Assembly: GCF_002811245.1 (NCBI RefSeq)
Contig: NZ_NIVQ01000005.1
Coordinates: 62,001 to 126,000, forward strand
Direction: 5' to 3'
Source of the DNA: Vibrio salilacus
GTDB lineage: Bacteria; Pseudomonadota; Gammaproteobacteria; Enterobacterales; Vibrionaceae
Length of the DNA: 64,000 nt
Shown here: in pieces, positions 1 to 8,029 of the stretch
Numbering within the stretch: the stretch's first letter is position 1
Layout of the letters: each line of letters begins with the position of its first letter
The notes under the pieces: model-generated
What the model saw: only the letters and a program-made list of their open reading frames with translations
Database searches by the model: none
Told to the model about the DNA's origin: nothing
Position numbers and translations under genes: made by a program

Positions 1-603
1 CAAGGTTTTACCCGTGCCCGGAGGACCAACCATCAAAACACCAGTCGGAATTTTACCGCCCAGTTTTTGGTATCGGCTCGGATCACGTAGATAATCAACC
101 AACTCTTTAACGTCTTCTTTCGCTTCGTCACAGCCAGCAACATCGGCAAAAGTCGTCTTTATTTGCTCTTCGCTCATCATACGAGCTTTGCTCTTACCAA
201 ACGACATGGCGCCTTTGCCACCGCCGCCTTGCATTTGACGCATAAAGAAAATCCATACGCCAATCAGTAAGATCATAGGGAACCAAGAGATGAAAATAGT
301 TCCCAACAGACTCTGCTCTTCAGGCGGAGTCCCTTGTACTTTCACATTTTGATTAATGAGGTCATCAAGCAGCTTCTGGTCATAGACTGGCATGTAAGTG
401 ACAAAACGTCCGCCACCGCCACGACGAGTGAAGGAAATTTCACCATCTTTAAAAGTTGCTTCCTGAATCTGGCCTTGGCCAACTTCCTGTACAAACGTGG
501 TGTAGTCCACCGCTCTGCCATTGCTCTCTCCAGGGCCAAAGCTCTGGAAAACCGACATCAACACGACGGCGATAACAAGCCACAGAATTAAATTTTTTGC
601 CAT
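1..603 (-). CDS. ftsH: ATP-dependent zinc metalloprotease FtsH (N-terminal part)
   Basis: Membrane-anchored AAA+ protease that degrades misfolded membrane proteins and regulatory substrates. The window holds the first 201 codons; the rest runs off the left edge. The start is the ATG read from 603. Visible in order: a first membrane segment at residues 4-22 (LILWLVIAVVLMSVF), a periplasmic domain, a second membrane segment around residues 98-118 (FISWFPMILLIGVWIFFM), a Gly/Gln-rich linker (RQMQGGGGKG), the conserved TFADVAGCDEAKEDV start of the AAA module, and the Walker A loop GPPGTGKT at the very edge. The protease domain (HEXXH) lies outside. It sits about 110 bp downstream of rlmE, the same gene pair as in E. 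coli (rlmE-ftsH), so co-transcription is likely. Confidence 0.97.
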   Translation of the reverse strand, partial: MAKNLILWLVIAVVLMSVFQSFGPGESNGRAVDYTTFVQEVGQGQIQEATFKDGEISFTRRGGGGRFVTYMPVYDQKLLDDLINQNVKVQGTPPEEQSLLGTIFISWFPMILLIGVWIFFMRQMQGGGGKGAMSFGKSKARMMSEEQIKTTFADVAGCDEAKEDVKELVDYLRDPSRYQKLGGKIPTGVLMVGPPGTGKTL

Positions 604-710
604 GTCACTCAAGGTGTCAGCCTCTCGATAACTAATTGTAATTAAAGGTAGGGTACTACAGTTCATAACCTGTAGCTATAGTGTTAACTGACCTATCAAG
701 GCTTAAATAG

Positions 711-1340
711 TTAACCTTTGTAACCGGTGGCTACAACAAAGACCTCTCTTGAGCGAGCTCGCGAGGAGTCTGGTTTTCTCGTTTTTACGACTTTAAATTC
801 ATTTCGGACTTCTTTGACGAATTGATCAAACCCTTCGCCTTGGAAAACCTTGACCACAAAGCTACCATTAGGCGCTAGAACTTGTCGACACATATCTAAA
901 GCCAATTCAACCAAATACATTGCACGGGGTTGATCGACCGAGTTGTTACCCGCAATATTGGGCGCCATATCAGACATCACCACATCAACCATTGACGGCT
1001 GAATGCGTTCAAGCAGTGCTTCTAAAACCGCCTCGTCACGAAAGTCACCTTGAAGGAAACTGACGCCCGCGATTGGGTCCATCGGCAATAAATCACAGGC
1101 GATGATCTGGCCTTGTTCCCCTACTATCTTAGCAGCATATTGAGACCAACCACCTGGCGCAGCACCTAAATCAACCACTGTCATACCAGGTTTTAGTAGT
1201 TTATCTTTGCTTTGGATCTCTTCGATTTTGAAATAAGCACGCGAACGATAGCCTTTTTTACGAGCTTCATTAGCATACTTATCATCAAAATGTTCTTTCA
1301 GCCAACGGCCTGAGCTGGCTGAGTGTTTTTGTTTACTCAT
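711..1340 (-). CDS. rlmE: 23S rRNA (uridine-2'-O)-methyltransferase RlmE
   Basis: SAM-dependent methyltransferase for the 2'-O of U2552 in 23S rRNA (E. coli numbering), acting late in 50S assembly. The product of 209 residues has the same length as E. coli RlmE. It shows the N-terminal [12 protein letters not shown], the SAM-binding [14 protein letters not shown], the DLLPMDPI turn and VVMSDMAPN, matching the family closely. An upstream in-frame ATG at 1367 would add nine residues not seen in relatives, so the start at 1340 (MSKQKHS) was chosen. It precedes ftsH on the same strand and is divergent from yhbY. Confidence 0.97.
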   Translation of the reverse strand: MSKQKHSASSGRWLKEHFDDKYANEARKKGYRSRAYFKIEEIQSKDKLLKPGMTVVDLGAAPGGWSQYAAKIVGEQGQIIACDLLPMDPIAGVSFLQGDFRDEAVLEALLERIQPSMVDVVMSDMAPNIAGNNSVDQPRAMYLVELALDMCRQVLAPNGSFVVKVFQGEGFDQFVKEVRNEFKVVKTRKPDSSRARSREVFVVATGYKG

Positions 1341-1453
1341 TCGTTTCCTAATAGAGAGAGGGAGCAACTAACCCAATAAATTATAGTCTTCAGGGTTAGA
1401 TGGCGCTAAAATGGTATTTTTCAACCCTCATAGTATAGAAAATTGGCCGCGTA

Positions 1454-1753
1454 ATGAACCTAAGCACGAAACAAAAGCAGCATCTAAAAGGCCTAGCGCA
1501 CAGTCTAAAACCTGTTGTGCTTATGGGCGCAAATGGACTTACTGAAGCTGTTCTAGCGGAAATCGAAATTGCTCTTGATCATCATGAACTGATCAAAATA
1601 AAAGTTGCCTCTGAAGATCGCGACACCAAAAACCTGATTATCGAAGCTATCGTGCGCGAAACTCGCGCAGAGAAGGTCCAAGTAATCGGTAAAACTTTGG
1701 TACTGTTCCGTCAATCAGCAGACCAGCGTAAAATCGAGTTGCCACGCAAGTAA
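1454..1753 (+). CDS. yhbY: Ribosome assembly RNA-binding protein YhbY
   Basis: Small CRM-domain RNA-binding protein associated with pre-50S ribosomal particles. The 99-residue product matches the usual size. It carries the CRM signature: KQKQHLKGLAHSLKPVV at the N terminus, the central GANGLTEAV loop (GxxG-type) and the HELIKIKV strand. It is transcribed divergently from rlmE with 113 bp between the starts and is followed by a strong terminator, so it is probably monocistronic. In E. coli it is also next to rlmE. Confidence 0.95.
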   Translation: MNLSTKQKQHLKGLAHSLKPVVLMGANGLTEAVLAEIEIALDHHELIKIKVASEDRDTKNLIIEAIVRETRAEKVQVIGKTLVLFRQSADQRKIELPRK

Positions 1754-1772
1754 TTGTACTGCAATGAGCAAT

Positions 1773-1800
1773 AAAAAAGGTCGCCAAGGCGACCTTTTTT
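1773..1800. terminator. Bidirectional Rho-independent terminator between yhbY and greA
   Basis: GGTCGCC-AA-GGCGACC stem flanked by an A-tract on the left and a T-tract on the right, so it can serve the convergent genes yhbY and greA. Seen directly. Confidence 0.93.
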
Positions 1801-1823
1801 AATATTTGTGCACTCGTGAGTAC

Positions 1824-2297
1824 TTAGATATATTCAACACGGTCGATTTCGAAGTCGCGGTCGCCACCTGGCGTCGAGATTACGACTTCATCACCTTCCA
1901 TTTTTCCAATCAGGCCACGAGCAATCGGTGAGCTTACCGAGATACGCCCAGCTTTAATATCTGCTTCGTCTTCACCAACGATTTGGTAAGTCTTTTCTTC
2001 TTCGGTATCGCAATCAATCAAGGTCACTGTCGCACCAAAAATGATCTTGCCCGTGTTATCCATTTTAGTCACATCGATAACCTGAGCAACAGAGAGCTTG
2101 TATTCGATATCACGAATTTGCGCTTCACAGATACCTTGCTCTTCGCGAGCAGCATGATACTCAGCATTCTCTTTTAAATCACCGAGTTCACGAGCTTCAG
2201 CGATTGCTTCAGAGATCTGCGGACGAAGCTTTAATAGTCGTTCAAGTTCGGTACGTAGCTTTTGTTCGCCACGCAATGTCATAGGGACTTTTTCCAT
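1824..2297 (-). CDS. greA: Transcript cleavage factor GreA
   Basis: Binds the RNA polymerase secondary channel and rescues backtracked complexes by stimulating transcript cleavage. The 157-residue product has the N-terminal coiled coil (residues 1-75, with the tip [21 protein letters not shown] carrying the acidic residues that act at the active site) and the C-terminal FKBP-like domain ([23 protein letters not shown]). The start at 2297 ([11 protein letters not shown]) aligns with E. coli GreA; the longer reading from 2345 adds 16 residues without family support. Confidence 0.97.
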   Translation of the reverse strand: MEKVPMTLRGEQKLRTELERLLKLRPQISEAIAEARELGDLKENAEYHAAREEQGICEAQIRDIEYKLSVAQVIDVTKMDNTGKIIFGATVTLIDCDTEEEKTYQIVGEDEADIKAGRISVSSPIARGLIGKMEGDEVVISTPGGDRDFEIDRVEYI

Positions 2298-2853
2298 TTT
2301 ATACCTCATTCCAAAGCTTTCTTTGGACAAAACAAAACCACCCAACCGCGGGGATTAGGTAGTGTTATAAGCTAACCAATTTTCTCTAGTGTAAACAAAG
2401 TTAGCACTGAAATCACCTTAAATCCATGCCAACGCGTTTTCTGCTTTGTAATTGTTAAGTCAACACTTCGGTTAAATTAGCCTACGCTAATTAACATTCA
2501 CCACAACGATAGAACAATCCCTTCTCCCATCAAAAAAAAACTAAAACACCCACTATTTACACAATACTCACTAAATAATAAAAAACACTTAAAATCATAA
2601 GCTTGATATTTTTTTTGAAAAACAAAACAGTGTTCAATAGTGTGATTTATATCGTTTTACTACCATTGACTGGAACTTTAGCGGTACAACATTGGTCACC
2701 AATTGCTCGCAAGATGATTCTTGGCTGCTCATGTATATGATTACAATCTTACTTATGGGCATGATTCACTTGAGTAATCGTTAGAGGATAGCTCGTTGTG
2801 AGTTGTCGCTCGCATAACAACTATTTATGGACAGTAAATTTAGGACTAACAAG
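2298..2853. other. 556-bp intergenic control region between greA and the OmpU porin
   Basis: No convincing gene. The stretch is strongly AT-rich from about 2515 to 2640, with a run of nine A at 2532-2540 and an eight-T tract near 2611-2618. It must hold the divergent promoters of greA and of the porin. A ToxR-box-like direct repeat is listed separately. The segment 2640-2850 has more mixed composition and is likely the porin leader and promoter core; I could not place its start site. Confidence 0.6.
2579..2593 (+). promoter_or_regulatory. ToxR-box-like direct repeat upstream of the porin
   Basis: TAAAA-AACAC-TTAAA fits TNAAA-N5-TNAAA, the direct repeat known for ToxR at V. cholerae ompU. It lies about 260 bp upstream of the porin ATG. 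The region is AT-rich, so a chance match is possible. Confidence 0.4.
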
Positions 2854-3915
2854 ATGAACAAAACTCTGATTGCTCTAGCAGTTGCAGCTGCAGCAGTGGC
2901 AACTGGCGCAAACGCGGCAGAAGGTATTCAAGCAGGCGGTATCGAAGGTACTTCTGTATACAGCGCAAACGGTAACTCTCTAGAGATCGGTGGCCGTGCT
3001 GAAGCCCGTCTATCTCTCAAAGATGGTAAAGCTGAAGACAAAACTCGTGTGCGTCTAAACTTCCTAGGTAAGACTCAAATCACTGATAGCTTGTACGGTG
3101 TTGGTTTCTACGAAGGTGAGTTCAACACCGCGGAAAACGGTAAAGGCACAGACGAATCTGGTAGTGACCTAACTAACCGTTACGCTTACGCAGGTATCGG
3201 CGGTAACTTCGGTGAAGTAACTTACGGTAAAAACGAGGGTGCACTAGGTGTTATCACTGACTTTACCGATATCATGTCTTACCACGGCAACTCAGCAGCA
3301 TACAAAATTGCTGTAGCAGACCGTACTGATAACATGGTGTCTTACAAAGGCCAATTTGCTGACCTAGGTCTTAAAGCAAGCTACCGTTTCGCTGACGCTG
3401 AAAACAAAGAAGTTAACGGCTACGATAATAACGATGCGGACGGCTACTCTCTATCTGCTATCTACGCAATCGGTGACTCTGGCGTTAAACTAGCTGCAGG
3501 TTACGCTGATGGTAACCAATTTATCGACAACGAATTGAATGAACGCAACCAGTACATGCTTGCCGCGTCATACGTAGTAAGTGATTTCTACTTTGCTGGT
3601 ACATTTGTTGACGGTCAAGACAAAGAAAAAACAACTGGCGATAAAATAGATCTAACTGGTTACGAATTTGCTGCAGCTTACAAGCTAGACAAAACGGTGT
3701 TCAGCACAACATACAACTACTTGGAAGAGAAAAGTTCTGGTCTGAAAGAAGAAGCTGCAGACAATATCGCTATCGACGCAACTTACTACTTCAAGCCAAA
3801 CTTCCGCACTTACATCTCGTACAACTTCAACCTACTTGATGAAGATGCAGCGAAAGGTATTACTAAAGCCGATGCTGAAGACGAGCTAGCACTAGGTCTA
3901 CGTTACGACTTCTAA
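2854..3915 (+). CDS. ompU: OmpU-type general porin
   Basis: Outer membrane trimeric porin of Vibrio, in V. cholerae linked to bile resistance and activated by ToxR. The 353-residue product begins with a clear signal peptide (MNKTLIALAVAAAAVATGANA, cleavage before AEGIQ). The mature part shows porin strands, the LEIGGRAEARLSL start of the barrel, YGVGFYEGEF, the constriction-loop region NEGALGVITDFTDIMSYHGN, and the C-terminal LALGLRYDF ending in the aromatic residue used for BAM recognition. The start at 2854 was chosen over the upstream ATG at 2827 because it places the signal peptide first. A terminator follows at once, so it is monocistronic. Codon use looks strongly biased, fitting high expression. 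Confidence 0.95.
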   Translation: MNKTLIALAVAAAAVATGANAAEGIQAGGIEGTSVYSANGNSLEIGGRAEARLSLKDGKAEDKTRVRLNFLGKTQITDSLYGVGFYEGEFNTAENGKGTDESGSDLTNRYAYAGIGGNFGEVTYGKNEGALGVITDFTDIMSYHGNSAAYKIAVADRTDNMVSYKGQFADLGLKASYRFADAENKEVNGYDNNDADGYSLSAIYAIGDSGVKLAAGYADGNQFIDNELNERNQYMLAASYVVSDFYFAGTFVDGQDKEKTTGDKIDLTGYEFAAAYKLDKTVFSTTYNYLEEKSSGLKEEAADNIAIDATYYFKPNFRTYISYNFNLLDEDAAKGITKADAEDELALGLRYDF

Positions 3916-3940
3916 TTTGCTGACTCTACGTCACCAATCT

Positions 3941-3973
3941 AAACCGCCTGCTCTCTAGTAGGCGGTTTTTTTT
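3941..3973 (+). terminator. Rho-independent terminator of the porin gene
   Basis: AACCGCCTG ... TAGGCGGTT hairpin followed by an eight-T run, directly after the porin stop codon. Confidence 0.93.
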
Positions 3974-4016
3974 ATCGCTATACTGGGGTTAACCTTCACT
4001 GACCCGTTATCTTCCC

Positions 4017-5447
4017 ATGCTGTTTTATCGCTATACTTTGCTAACCGCTTTTTGTTTGACGCTATTGACTTCCCAAGCGTTGGCGAGCCTCAGTGTCGAA
4101 CTATTACCGCAAGGTAGCCGAGTCTCCACTCGAGTAGAAAGCTTAGAGCAGTCGACGGTTTATCAACAAACCGACAATCAACAACAACTCTTTCCACCCG
4201 CCAGTACACTAAAATTAGTCACTGCATTAGCCGCTAAGCTTGAGTTAGGCGACACGTTTCGTTTTGAGACTCGACTTGAGCAATCAAATCAAGACATCGT
4301 GGTACGTTTTTCCGGCGACCCAACGTTATCAAGTGATGATCTTCAACGCTTATTAGCTCAGCTAAAACAACAAGGTATCGACGCCATTGAAGGAAATTTA
4401 TGGCTCGATAACAGCGCCTTTACTGGCTATGATCGTGCGGTTGGTTGGCCTTGGGACATACTCGGCGTCTGTTACAGTGCACCAGCGTCAGCGATATCGC
4501 TCGACGGTAATTGTGTCCAGGCATCGATTTACACCGAGCAAGAGGGGAAAACCCGCGTCTACGTGCCTGAGCATCAACCTATTTATGTCACAACCTCGGC
4601 CAAGTCGGTGTCAAAAATAGAGCAAGAGAGCACCCAGTGCGATTTAGAGCTGCTGTCATCACCAGATAACCACTATCAATTACAAGGGTGTTTGCAAAGC
4701 AGAAGTAAACCACTCCCGCTTAAATTTGCAATTCAAGACCCTGCGCTTTACACCCAGCGTATCGTGCACACTTTTCTTGCTCAGCTCGGTATCACTTTGC
4801 ACGGTGAAATAAAGATTGGTCCGGCGCCTTTTGCCACTCGCCCACTTGCCAACCATCAATCTGAACCACTACCAAAGTTGCTAGAAACCATGTTAAGACA
4901 ATCTGACAATCTCATTGCCGATAACTTAACCAAGGCCTTAGGCGCAACGTTTTATATTCAACCTGGTAGCTTTGCTAATGGCACCAAAGCGATCAAACAA
5001 ATTGTCTTCTCGCACACGGGCATCAACCTCGATTCGCTGCCACTCGCGGATGGCAGTGGTCTATCACGCAATAACCGTTTTAGTAGCCAAAAGATGGCCG
5101 ACGTTCTCCGCTACATCTGGCAACACGATAGTGAGCTTGATCTGATCGCCTTGATGCCGACTTCAGGCACCAATGGCACACTAAAATATCGCCGCAGTAT
5201 GCGTCAATCACCGATTAAAGGTCAGTTGGTGGCTAAAAGCGGCTCTGTGTACGGCAGCCATAATATGGCCGGTTTTGGTTTAAACCCACAAGGGCAACCG
5301 AGCACTTTGTTTGTCCAGTTTGTGGCGGATTATCATCCAGTCAAAAAAAGCAGCGATGCCCCTAAGACCACGGCTCCCATTACCCAGTTTGAAACCTTGT
5401 TTTATCAAGATGTGATCAAATTTAGTCAGGCAATACCTAACAAATAG
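4017..5447 (+). CDS. dacB: D-alanyl-D-alanine carboxypeptidase/endopeptidase PBP4
   Basis: Periplasmic low-molecular-weight penicillin-binding protein (peptidase family S13) that trims pentapeptides and cleaves cross-links. The 476-residue length matches E. coli DacB. Visible: signal peptide with hydrophobic core (LLTAFCLTLLTSQALA), the nucleophile motif S-T-L-K in PPASTLKLVTALAA near residue 63, the SDN motif in LRQSDNLIADNL, and the KSG box in VAKSGSVYGS. No promoter is obvious because the porin terminator lies only 44 bp upstream; a 15-bp repeat spans this gap. Its last 22 bp overlap the convergent mgtE-like gene. Confidence 0.95.
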   Translation: MLFYRYTLLTAFCLTLLTSQALASLSVELLPQGSRVSTRVESLEQSTVYQQTDNQQQLFPPASTLKLVTALAAKLELGDTFRFETRLEQSNQDIVVRFSGDPTLSSDDLQRLLAQLKQQGIDAIEGNLWLDNSAFTGYDRAVGWPWDILGVCYSAPASAISLDGNCVQASIYTEQEGKTRVYVPEHQPIYVTTSAKSVSKIEQESTQCDLELLSSPDNHYQLQGCLQSRSKPLPLKFAIQDPALYTQRIVHTFLAQLGITLHGEIKIGPAPFATRPLANHQSEPLPKLLETMLRQSDNLIADNLTKALGATFYIQPGSFANGTKAIKQIVFSHTGINLDSLPLADGSGLSRNNRFSSQKMADVLRYIWQHDSELDLIALMPTSGTNGTLKYRRSMRQSPIKGQLVAKSGSVYGSHNMAGFGLNPQGQPSTLFVQFVADYHPVKKSSDAPKTTAPITQFETLFYQDVIKFSQAIPNK

Positions 5448-6271
5448 TTAACCACATTAAAGTAGATCCACATCCCGGTGATATCGACTATTGATGCCAA
5501 CACAGGGCTGACCAATACCGCAGGGTCGAGTTTAAACGCCCGCGCTAAAATCGGTAGTAGCCCGCCTAAAGCCGTCGACATCGTCACTTGGATAAACAGC
5601 GCCACAGCAATCGCGAAGGCAATGATATCTAAGTTAAAGCCACCAGCACTGTTTGCATCACTGAACAACAAGATTCGCCCAATAATCACGAGCGCAATCG
5701 CAAGTGCGAGACAAACCGCTACGCGGCTCTCTTTCCAAAACACCGCTAACCACTGCCGTTTACGCAGTTCACCAGTCGCTAAGGCACGAATCACCAAGGT
5801 GGCCGCCTGAGTTCCAGTATTCCCCCCAGCCGCTGCAATCACTGGCATATAAACCGCCAGCAGGACCAATTGACTCAGAATGTCTTCATATTGAGCAATG
5901 ATTAAGCCCGACACTATGCCCAATAAGGCTAAAGCGATAATCCACCCAATACGCTGTTTCACATGCTCAAGTACCGACGTTTCAAGATAACTACTTGATG
6001 TTTCCACCTCTGAATGAATAAAGCCTAACTGGTGCGCATAATGGCGCGCCTGCTTGTCATATCCCTCATGCTCCAATGCTGAAATAAGTTGTTGCACATA
6101 GCCAATCGAACAATGATTGAGTATCGCAACCGCCTCTTCAACTGGCATAACGGTTAATAGGTGTACTTGTTGATTTTGCTCATATTGCAAAAAGGCATTA
6201 CGAGCTGCCCCGATCTCTTGCTGAGAGAAGTGTTGATTGTTTTCAATGTATGCATTGCTCATTACCGTCAT
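5426..6271 (-). CDS. MgtE/SLC41-family divalent cation transporter lacking CBS domains
   Basis: Inner membrane protein, probably a Mg2+ or other divalent cation channel or transporter. The 281-residue product has a cytosolic N-terminal region of about 105 residues with a helical repeat (LLTVMPVEEAVAILNHC) resembling the MgtE N domain, then about five membrane segments, including MPVIAAAGGNTGTQAATLVIRALATG, the signature pore-lining loop of MgtE. Classical MgtE has about 450 residues with two CBS domains that gate the pore by sensing cytosolic Mg2+; those are absent here. The start at 6271 was chosen because GGGAG sits seven bases upstream; the frame is open to 6334. The gene overlaps dacB tail to tail. 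It is preceded by a long leader (listed separately). I remember dacB and tyrS as adjacent in V. cholerae, so it may be an insertion in this lineage. Confidence 0.85.
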   Translation of the reverse strand: MTVMSNAYIENNQHFSQQEIGAARNAFLQYEQNQQVHLLTVMPVEEAVAILNHCSIGYVQQLISALEHEGYDKQARHYAHQLGFIHSEVETSSSYLETSVLEHVKQRIGWIIALALLGIVSGLIIAQYEDILSQLVLLAVYMPVIAAAGGNTGTQAATLVIRALATGELRKRQWLAVFWKESRVAVCLALAIALVIIGRILLFSDANSAGGFNLDIIAFAIAVALFIQVTMSTALGGLLPILARAFKLDPAVLVSPVLASIVDITGMWIYFNVVNYLLGIA

Positions 6272-6659
6272 GGCGAATCTCCCGATTGGCAAATGGTAAC
6301 GACCATCGAATACAGCGACAGCAGTAGCTAACAACAGCAGGCATTATTAAAAAAAGAGCACACTGTTTCGCGGTTGACGCTGAATTGAATTCTAGAATTT
6401 AAAGGAGAAAAACGTGAGGATTCACATTAAAAAGAGAAGGCTCTACCACTGAAGTAGAGACGTGAGACGACAATACCGAGGTGGTTTATTTTTCCCCTTT
6501 CATACTAGGAGGATGGTCGATATTGTTCATAAAAGTCTCCGAATAAACCGCCTAACTGGCAGCGCGGGGATAATAACAAAAGTGCTGAGAAAAAACAGTC
6601 AAAATCGTACAAAAAAACTGATTTTTCATTACGCTATGTTTTACCAACGGTAGTAATGA
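6272..6659 (-). promoter_or_regulatory. Long leader/promoter region of the mgtE-like gene with hairpins
   Basis: About 390 bp without a convincing gene (a 63-codon frame at 6462-6653 on the other strand has no start support). It contains a perfect stem CTCTAC-N7-GTAGAG at 6440-6458 that, read on the minus strand, is followed by CCTTCTCTTTTT and so resembles an attenuator. It also holds an 11-bp inverted repeat, GGTGGTTTATT at 6480-6490 with AATAAACCGCC at 6542-6552, enclosing a smaller stem region, and a 12-bp palindrome AATTCTAGAATT at 6388-6399. I could not match the M-box consensus. Confidence 0.4.
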
Positions 6660-6684
6660 AAAAAGCGCCCAAAAAGCGCTTTAA
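6660..6684 (-). terminator. Terminator of tyrS
   Basis: AAAGCGC and GCGCTTT arms around CCAAAAA; on the minus strand the hairpin ends in a T-run (TTTTTTC). It lies about 30 bp past the tyrS stop. Confidence 0.8.
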
Positions 6685-6713
6685 TTCAGATTAATTTCAG
6701 TTACTTAACATTA

Positions 6714-7901
6714 CTATTTGATAGTAATGCGAGCAAATTTTCGCTTACCCACTTGGAACACATAAGTGCCCGCTTTAGGCGTCAATTTAGAATCGCCGAC
6801 TTTTTCACCATCAATCTTCGCTGCGCCTTGTTTTACCATACGCATCGCTTCAGATGTTGATGCACAAAGACCCGCTTCTTTTAGCAGATTACTCACTGGT
6901 AAGCCTGAATCAAAATCAAACTCTGGCATCTCTTCAGGGATTTGATTCTTCGCAAAACGGTTAACAAACTCTTGCTCTGCGGCATCAGCATCGGCCTGTG
7001 AGTGGAAACGAGCGATGATCTCTTTCGCTAGCGCAACTTTGACGTCACGTGGGTTGTTACCAGCGGCAACATCCGCTTTCAGTTGAGCAATTTCTTCCAA
7101 TGGGCGGAAGGAAAGTAACTCATAGTAGCTCCACATTAGATCGTCAGAGATTGACATGATCTTACCGAACATTTCACCTGGTGCTTCGCTAATTCCGATG
7201 TAGTTGTGAGCAGACTTCGACATTTTCTTTTCGCCATCAAGGCCAACAAGAAGCGGCATTGTCAGAACAACTTGCGGTTTCTGGCCGTGTGCTTTTTGCA
7301 ATTCACGTCCCATCAGCAAATTAAACTTCTGGTCAGTACCACCTAGCTCAACATCCGTTTCCATTGCGACTGAGTCATAGCCTTGTAGGAGTGGATACAT
7401 AAATTCATGGATAGCAATTGGCTGACCACCTGCGTAACGCTTTTTGAAGTCGTCACGCTCAAGCATGCGAGCAACCGTTTGGTTAGCGGCAAGACGAAGC
7501 ATTCCCTCTGCACCTAGATCAGAAAGCCACTCAGAGTTAAATTGAATCTTAGTCTTTGCGGGGTCAAGAATCTTAAACACCTGCTCTTTATACGTTTCTG
7601 CGTTACGCAAAACGTCTTCACGAGTTAGCGGCGGACGAGTGGTGTTCTTACCCGTTGGGTCACCAACCATGCCAGTAAAATCACCGATGAGAAACGTCAC
7701 ATCATGACCTAGTTCTTGAAAAGCGCGCAGCTTGTTCAAAATAACGGTATGGCCCAAATGAATATCAGGAGCGGTTGGATCGGCACCTAGTTTAATGCGT
7801 AAAGGGCGACCTTCTTTTAATTTAGCAATCAGTTCGTCTTCTGGAATTAGCTCTTCAACACCGCGTTTAATCTCGGCTAGTGCAGCTTCAATGCTCGCCA
7901 T
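6714..7901 (-). CDS. tyrS: Tyrosyl-tRNA synthetase
   Basis: Class I aminoacyl-tRNA synthetase that charges tRNA-Tyr. The 395-residue product is of the shorter TyrZ-like branch common in Vibrio and Pasteurellaceae, not the 424-residue E. coli type. Visible: the HIGH-type motif in [12 protein letters not shown] near residue 48, the tyrosine pocket ([16 protein letters not shown]), [15 protein letters not shown], the KMSKS loop in [14 protein letters not shown], and a C-terminal S4 RNA-binding domain ([21 protein letters not shown]). The start is supported by alignment ([11 protein letters not shown]). It is divergent from the ShyA-like gene. Confidence 0.97.
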   Translation of the reverse strand: MASIEAALAEIKRGVEELIPEDELIAKLKEGRPLRIKLGADPTAPDIHLGHTVILNKLRAFQELGHDVTFLIGDFTGMVGDPTGKNTTRPPLTREDVLRNAETYKEQVFKILDPAKTKIQFNSEWLSDLGAEGMLRLAANQTVARMLERDDFKKRYAGGQPIAIHEFMYPLLQGYDSVAMETDVELGGTDQKFNLLMGRELQKAHGQKPQVVLTMPLLVGLDGEKKMSKSAHNYIGISEAPGEMFGKIMSISDDLMWSYYELLSFRPLEEIAQLKADVAAGNNPRDVKVALAKEIIARFHSQADADAAEQEFVNRFAKNQIPEEMPEFDFDSGLPVSNLLKEAGLCASTSEAMRMVKQGAAKIDGEKVGDSKLTPKAGTYVFQVGKRKFARITIK

Positions 7902-8029
7902 TCTTGTTCACTCCCACAGATTTGGCAAAAATTTGATATTTTGCCATCTTACTTGAATAGCGATGCTTTTTGAAACCAGTTAGACTAAACAGCTATGCTT
8001 TTTTAACGATTTTTTAGAACGGACATACG

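Noticed and set aside
2530..2546. A-tract with TCAAA...TAAAA as another ToxR box
   Set aside because: The spacing between repeats is 12, not 10; only poly-A similarity.
6462..6653. A 63-codon open frame on the plus strand in the mgtE-like leader
   Set aside because: No ribosome binding site, Arg/Lys-rich composition without family resemblance, and it overlaps structured repeats; more likely non-coding.
6360..6660. M-box (Mg2+) riboswitch before the mgtE-like gene
   Set aside because: I looked for the conserved GGUGAGGCUCC and CUGCUGCCC segments on the minus strand and did not find them in order; only general hairpins are claimed.
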